A stretch of DNA of 64,000 nucleotides. Source: Megachile rotundata. Taxonomy: Eukaryota > Arthropoda > Insecta > Hymenoptera > Megachilidae. The stretch's first letter is position 1, and each line of letters opens with the position of its first letter. Shown here in pieces: positions 58,970 through 64,000 of this stretch. The notes under the pieces are model-generated. The model ran no database searches and had not been told where the DNA came from. It worked only from the letters and a program-made list of their open reading frames with translations. A program made the translations under genes and the position numbers. The stretch lies in the NCBI RefSeq assembly GCF_050947335.1, contig NC_134989.1, forward strand, positions 10,905,501-10,969,500, read 5' to 3'.

Positions 58970-59389
58970 GTAAGCTTACGTAACCTGACACGGTTGTGTG
59001 GGTCGTGTTAGCTCGCGTGTCGTGCGCCCACGATATTCTACCCATATAATGGGCGATCCGCACGCGTGACATCGAGTGCGCGCCGATGATCGAACGTGTG
59101 TCGTTAACTCGACAAATTAAAAGGGCTGTCGAATATTTCTCGATTCATATAGATATCGATAGAGCATTAAGTGAATGCAACGCGAATGCGCGGTGCCCGC
59201 AGCGAGCGTAGCGTGTCGTTAACCTAACGGGGGGAGTGCACGACCTTCGGAACGCTGATCTGATTCAAATTTTATACAGTTATCACGGATATACTTATTC
59301 AAAATACGCCTGATAGTTATGCAATTCCTCGAAATAAGGAAGTTCATGGTTCTTTAATTTGATCGTTAGATATGGTATACAGGTTGTAA

Positions 59390-59650
59390 CTCAACCTCTA
59401 ACGTAATCTCGACGTAACTTCGCCTGTAACTGCCCTGACACCGACCATAATCCCTAACTGATCGACAATATAATTTACTCTACTCAACCTTGATGAAATT
59501 TAACGTAACTTTACGTTGATCTAACTCAACCTATTCACAACTAACCTATCCTAAAGCAATCTAACATAAATTGATCCAACCTAAATTAACCTAGACCCTA
59601 ACTTAAAATCAATCCTAGTCTAACCTTACTGACTTAACCTCTACTCGATA
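59390..59650 (-). repeat. Interspersed AACCTAAC motifs
   Basis: AACCTA, TAACCT and ACTCAACCT words recur through the stretch, the reverse-strand equivalent of the AGGTTA cluster at 18.4-18.7 kb. Runs are too short and irregular for telomeric DNA. Confidence 0.4.
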
Positions 59651-60424
59651 TATCACAGGTTTTTGCATATACAAATCAATGCTAACGAGCATGCTCTATC
59701 TTTGGATCATATTTCAAACACACCTACTTTCGATTGTACGAGAGTCTGATAAAATAATGGCATCATTAACCGAACACGAAGCGAATGTATAATGTAAGAA
59801 ATTAAAGCGATCAAAGTGTACATATCGTTCGATTACAGAGTACAGTGATAAAATCGTATCACAGCAATCGAAATAATGAAAGTGTCATGCGTACACGTCA
59901 GAATATCGTTTCACTTTCATCGATGATATTCCGCAAGGATTTTCATTACTTAAACTCCAATGTCTCGGTGCGACGCGTTCTAACGTACATGCGAAATAGC
60001 ATGACGGTCGATAATGCCGAGAAAACGCTAGATGAAAACGTTGAATTTATATGGAACGACACTTATTAAATTAGCATAACGGGTGTCCAGACATGATCCA
60101 GGGTGTTGGCCAATCACTGTCCTGGAATGTATTAATTTGCCGGTTAGAAACTTTGCAACGAGAGAGGTGCTGTCAGACACGTGACCCTTTTTTTCGTCCC
60201 CTCCCCTCTAGAAGACGTATTGCACGAATCGTTGCGTGTTTCCACGAAATACGAGCACTATCGTTTTACCGGCTCGCTTTCGGTTTTGCGGTCAACTCTA
60301 ATAAATTCGTTTTCACGAAACAAGCCCCAAGATCTCGTGCAAAAGATCTAAGACCGTGGTACACATCCCTAGGGAAAATACGCCTTGCGTCGTAGACTTC
60401 GTAGATTTTCAAGTTTACGAACTT

Positions 60425-60825
60425 GAAGTTTCGGAATTTTGGGGTTTTAGGGGTCTTGGTTAGAAATTTTGGAATCTAGGGGATTTGGGGATATGGTATT
60501 TAGTTTTGGAATTAGGGAATTTAGGGATTTTGGGGTTTTGGGGATTTTGAGAGTTTTGGGGATTTGGGAGAATTTAGAGATTTTGGGGATTTGGGAGAAT
60601 TTAGGAATTTTGGGGATTTGGGAGAATTTAGTGATATTGGGGGTTTTGGGGATATTGGGGATTTTAGAGATTTTGGGGACTTTGGGGATGTTAGGGATTT
60701 TAGGAATTTTGGGGAATTTGGGGAATTAAGGATATTGGGGATTTGGGGGAATTTAAGGATTTTGGGGATTTTGGAGATTTTGCGGATTTTGGGAATTTTG
60801 GGAATTGGTGGATTATAGAAATAAG
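60425..60825 (+). repeat. GGGGATTTTGGG minisatellite
   Basis: Irregular units such as GGGGATTTGGGAGAATTTAG and GGGGATATTGGGG, with G-runs on the + strand. It belongs to the same superfamily as the 8.2-kb array but is shorter and less ordered. Decayed flanks run to about 61090. Confidence 0.92.
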
Positions 60826-61099
60826 GGAGGTATAGGAATTTAGTTGCTCTGAGATTCTAGTGACTTTGGAATTTACCAATTTAGAGATTTGAAAATTTGG
60901 AGATTTAAAAATTCGCCCATGTTGAATCTCTGAATTTAGAATTTTGGAGATTTGAGGATCTTGAAATCTGATCTCTTTAGAAATTTATGTATTTTATGAT
61001 TAGAGTAGTTTCATGATTTTGATATTAAATGTGAGGTTCAAAGACTTAAACCTTGTGACTTGAGAATTTGCATATTTATAAATTTGGAAACTTAAGAAT

Positions 61100-62195
61100 A
61101 TTTGCTAGTATTTAAACAATCAAAATGAAAACGGTCCATCCCTCAGTCCTCAACGAAAAGATACCCACAGAACCTTTAAAAGGTCGAAAAGAAATATTGC
61201 GTTAATGGTTTCTCCGGTTTGCATATAAGACAATGGGCGATATTAGCTGACTATGAAGCGTGCTTCCTTCTCGAAGCTTTTTTAATGCTCCTATGAGCCC
61301 ATTACGTACACCCACGCAACACCCGTTCTCTCGTATTGCTATTTCGCTCGAAATGACGTCACTTCAGCCGCCTGTCTCGATTCCGAAGGATCACTTCCGG
61401 AGCAATGGCACGAGTATCGATTGGCCGACACGCCTGAGACACAAGATGCTGTTCGTGTAGGATGCGACATTGTTCTCCGTCGATAGCGGAATAATGAAAA
61501 ACTACAGTTTAACGCGTACGTGGGATATGTAATTGTATGCGCGAACGAATTTCAATGTGATAACGATATCTCGACAACATCGGACGAATTATGAGGTAAC
61601 TGTAAAAAGGAACAGTTATCTTGCTACTTACTTATTTTCCTTTCCTTTACTCTGCTATCGGTGTTTCAATAATTTTAAATATAATTTAGCAATTTAAAAT
61701 TTGAGTAAAAATATAATTTAAATAAAATTTAGTTTATTAAGGTATGTAGGGTACAGTCACTGTTTAGAGTTACTGTTTACAGTCACTGATTTATAGATAT
61801 TCAATGGAATATTGTTCGAATACCTCTTTCAATGATTCATTATAAATATGCTTTGATCGAATTTTTCATTATGAAATATTTATTAAATATTATTGAAATT
61901 ATGTAGTTGAATTTTTGGGATTCATTTAATGAATTTATTTAGTTTAGCGAGGTTAGGACATAATGAAAGGACCGGTTTGTACCGAGATGACAGCATGAAG
62001 TTCGTATGTATTGTATCTGGGTACGTCTGGATCTACTGTGGCGCTCAACGCGTTGTCTTACCACATATGTCTATCTCCTCTGTGGCGATCAATGATGTAT
62101 TAAAACAGCGAATGCAGCCATCTGTGGCAATCCACATTAATAATTACATGTGTGATTATTAATAAGATACTACATGCAGCTATACTGAATCAGTA
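61100..62195. other. Noncoding stretch, no gene recognised
   Basis: CpG-containing unique DNA to about 61600, then AT-rich. Near 62020-62130 the words CTGTGGCG and CAGCCATCTGTGGC recur, loosely resembling the CTCF-like repeats elsewhere but without a full core match. Confidence 0.4.
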
Positions 62196-62197
62196 TA

Positions 62198-63045
62198 TAA
62201 ATTTATTATGTACACAATTAAATTTCATGTTTTTAAAAAATTGTACCCTTTCTACAACATGAAATAAATTTATTAGGTATACAATAAAATTTCATCTTTT
62301 TAAAAAATTCCACCATCTTTACAATATAAAATAAATTGATGTATGTATTGTTACGTTCCGAACAGTTTTGACCGACCGGATGTGTATCGATAATGCGTAT
62401 TCATAATAACGGTATAAAGAAATACTATGGGTAATTTATATAATTTTGTAGTGTTGCAAAGACAATTTCTATTACAATTTTATATTGCGTCGCGGGCCCT
62501 TGAGGAACATTCCAGAACGCTTGGCGTTATCGGACCACACGAGTGTGACTTCCGTTTATATTCGGCGGTTCGGAGAAATGAAATGATCTAAGATTTTAGC
62601 CGTGGGACCACGTTGATTTCAAGGAAGGAATGTGTTATATTAACAATCATAGTTTAGTCGCCAAAAGATTGTCTATCTAATAAACATTGAAAGACCGTTA
62701 CTGCGTTCGATCAGGGTGTTCCCAGAATGCAATACGCATTATCGATACACATCCAGTCTGTCAAAACTACAAAGGAAATTTTGAAAAAGATTCCTGTTCG
62801 GAACGTAACAGTATACTATTAAATTTCATGTTTTTAAAAATTTACACAATTTCATATTTAACATAAAATAAATTTATTAAGCATACAATAAAATTTCATG
62901 TTTTTAAACATTTTTACCATTTCCTTAACATAAAATAAAATTATGTACATAATAAAATTTTATGTTTTAAAAAATTTGCACCATTTCTATAACACAAAAT
63001 AAATTTATGTATATAATAAAATTTCATGTTAATCAAAATTTATCC
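62198..63045 (+). repeat. 64-75 bp AT-rich tandem repeat, six copies, split by an insertion
   Basis: Copies start near 62198, 62266, 62332, 62869, 62936 and 63000 with TAAATTTATTAKG. Each continues through ACAATAAAATTTCATGTTTT and an AAAATTYACACCATTTCTA-like segment. The third copy is interrupted at 62348/62811 by the element described separately; joining its two parts gives a complete unit of about 75 bp. Confidence 0.9.
62349..62810. mobile_element. 462-bp non-coding mobile element with target-site duplication
   Basis: The element starts TGTTACGTTCCGAACAG and ends with the inverse, CTGTTCGGAACGTAACA. It is flanked by GTAT on both sides (62345-62348 and 62811-62814), a 4-bp target duplication. 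A second inverted pair of 24 identical bases lies inside (62378-62401 and 62731-62754, ending in ATCGATAATGCGTATT on the left), and its similarity extends outward by another dozen bases. The TG...CA ends, 4-bp duplication and an AATAAA at about 62679 suggest a solo LTR of a Ty3/gypsy-like element. The long subterminal inverted repeat argues instead for a MITE. No coding sequence is present. Confidence 0.85.
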
Positions 63046-63185
63046 AAAATTATACCATGTTTCTAAAAATACTACTTTTATAATATAAATCCTTAGATAT
63101 TCTAAAAGGAAACTTGATGTTAATTGCAAAATTGAATCTAACTTTTCCTATTCAGAATGATAACGTATGTTCGAAGAATTATTTG

Positions 63186-63509
63186 CTATTTATCGATACC
63201 AGGAACACTGTATCGATAAAAGTAAAAATAATCGAAGGCAAATAGATTTATCAGTGCTGTTGAAAGTAAAATCATAATATTAAGGGTCACATTGTTCTTT
63301 CTGTAAGCAACGTACACCGCGATAGGTACGAATAGAGTAACGACGAAATAAATACCGTTTGAACAAACCGAAATAGAGGGGATAGTCATAGTTATAACAT
63401 TATCGGAACATAGTAAGTGATAACCTTTTTCCCTGAAAAATCTCATCTCGTGTTCTCGTACTCTAATGTATCTATTCTCGACGTTATTTTCTAGTCGATT
63501 ATTAATCAT
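63186..63509 (-). CDS. Possible small two-helix membrane protein
   Basis: A 107-codon frame on the minus strand, ATG at 63509, stop just below 63189. The first 45 residues are charged (MINNRLENNVENRYIRVREH). Two hydrophobic segments follow: GIYFVVTLFVPIAVYVAY and NIMILLSTALINLFAFDYFY, separated by a short RKNNVT loop, and a short polar tail. A TATA box CTATATAAAG lies at 63570-63579 on the same strand, about 60 bases upstream. A five-codon upstream frame begins at 63552. The family is not recognised. It could be an intact small gene, an exon of a larger membrane protein, or chance. Confidence 0.35.
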   Translation of the reverse strand: MINNRLENNVENRYIRVREHEMRFFREKGYHLLCSDNVITMTIPSISVCSNGIYFVVTLFVPIAVYVAYRKNNVTLNIMILLSTALINLFAFDYFYFYRYSVPGIDK

Positions 63510-63569
63510 TACCGTCGGAATCTCCTTAATTGTATTAAATGCTCGAAAACATGTTTGGACTTCAGACTG

Positions 63570-63579
63570 CTTTATATAG
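63570..63579 (-). promoter_or_regulatory. TATA box of the candidate minus-strand gene
   Basis: On the minus strand CTATATAAAG is followed after about 20-25 bases by AAGTCCAAACATG. This spacing puts a start site between about 63540 and 63550, just ahead of the frame at 63509. Confidence 0.4.
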
Positions 63580-63639
63580 GGTGACTCGAGATAAAATGAG
63601 ATATTTACTGGAGAAGTGCAAGTCTTATATTTTTGAGGG

Positions 63640-64000
63640 GTTTAGAAATTTGGAGAATTGGAAATTTTAAGTTGGTAATTTATGGATTTAGGGAATCAAG
63701 AATTTAGGGATTTTGGGACTTTTGGACTTAGAGGTTTAAGGGCTTAGGGATTTGGGGATTTAAGAATTTAGGGATTTAGGGATTTAGGGATTTAGGGATT
63801 TAGGGATTTAGGGATTTAGGGGTTTAGGGGTATAGGGATTTGGTGATTTAGAGATTTAGGGATTTAGGGATTTGGGGATTTAAGGGTATAGGGATTTAGG
63901 GATTTAGGGGTATAGGGGTTTGGGGATTTTGGGGTTTGGGAATTTAGAGATTTTGGGATTTAGGGATTTAGGGATTTAGGGATTTAGGGGTTTAGGGGTA
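63640..64000 (+). repeat. 9-bp GATTTAGGG array running off the window
   Basis: Units GATTTAGGG (with GGTTTAGGG and GTATAGGG variants) repeat tens of times and continue to the last base of the window. The array contains the word TTTAGGG, but in a 9-bp rather than 7-bp period, so it is a minisatellite and not a telomere. Total length is unknown. Confidence 0.93.

Noticed and set aside
62349..62810. piggyBac-type or mariner-type element
   Set aside because: Flanks are GTAT rather than TTAA or TA, and the ends do not match those families as far as I can see.
63640..64000. Telomere
   Set aside because: The period is 9 bp with a TTTAGGG word; insect telomeres are TTAGG in a 5-bp period.

Overview
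The window looks like nuclear DNA of an insect, most likely a hymenopteran and probably a bee. This is inferred from two spliced genes with insect-like protein sequence, AT-rich noncoding DNA with CpG-rich patches, clusters of (A)GGTTA motifs like the insect telomere repeat, and many private tandem arrays. No bacterial-style operon, rRNA, confident tRNA or CRISPR array is present.

Two genes can be read with confidence, both on the + strand. At about 23.6-27.6 kb lie nine exons of the insect ZMIZ1/2 orthologue (tonalli in Drosophila), a SUMO-ligase-like chromatin co-regulator; its N-terminal exons are not identified. At 34,498-49,962 lies a complete eight-exon gene for the mitochondrial branched-chain 2-oxoacid dehydrogenase E1 beta subunit (BCKDHB, 374 residues), with every splice junction in phase. 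Weaker gene evidence covers a TATA-driven promoter and small first coding exon at 57.0-57.4 kb (+), an unassigned first coding exon in a CpG-rich block at 58.8-59.0 kb (+), and a possible 107-residue two-helix membrane protein with its own TATA box at 63.2-63.6 kb (-).

Most of the remaining structure is tandem repeat DNA. One superfamily has about 15-16 bp units with alternating G-runs and A/T-runs (GGGAATTTTGGGATTT-like), in both orientations at 8.2, 10.8, 14.9, 31.2, 38.2, 42.2, 43.7, 45.5, 60.4 and 63.6 kb. A second has a 15-bp unit GGAATTACYACGCGT, always in the same orientation, at 40.5, 50.9 and 54.4 kb. A third is an 11-bp unit GACGCACTCRT at 49.0 kb, which also appears as a dimer inside a 183-bp satellite at 12.0-13.1 kb. 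Several arrays have higher-order periods (about 157, 234, 240, 240 and 551 bp). All seven BCKDHB introns carry a repeat structure, of several different families, while the exons remain intact.

The most interesting noncoding items are: interleaved inverted repeats with two opposed CTCF-like motifs in BCKDHB intron 3; a 462-bp mobile element inserted, with a visible 4-bp target duplication, into a 64-75 bp tandem array at 62.2-63.0 kb; five palindromic NRF-1-like GCGCATGCGC sites; and a possible CpG-decay series across the three ACGCGT arrays.
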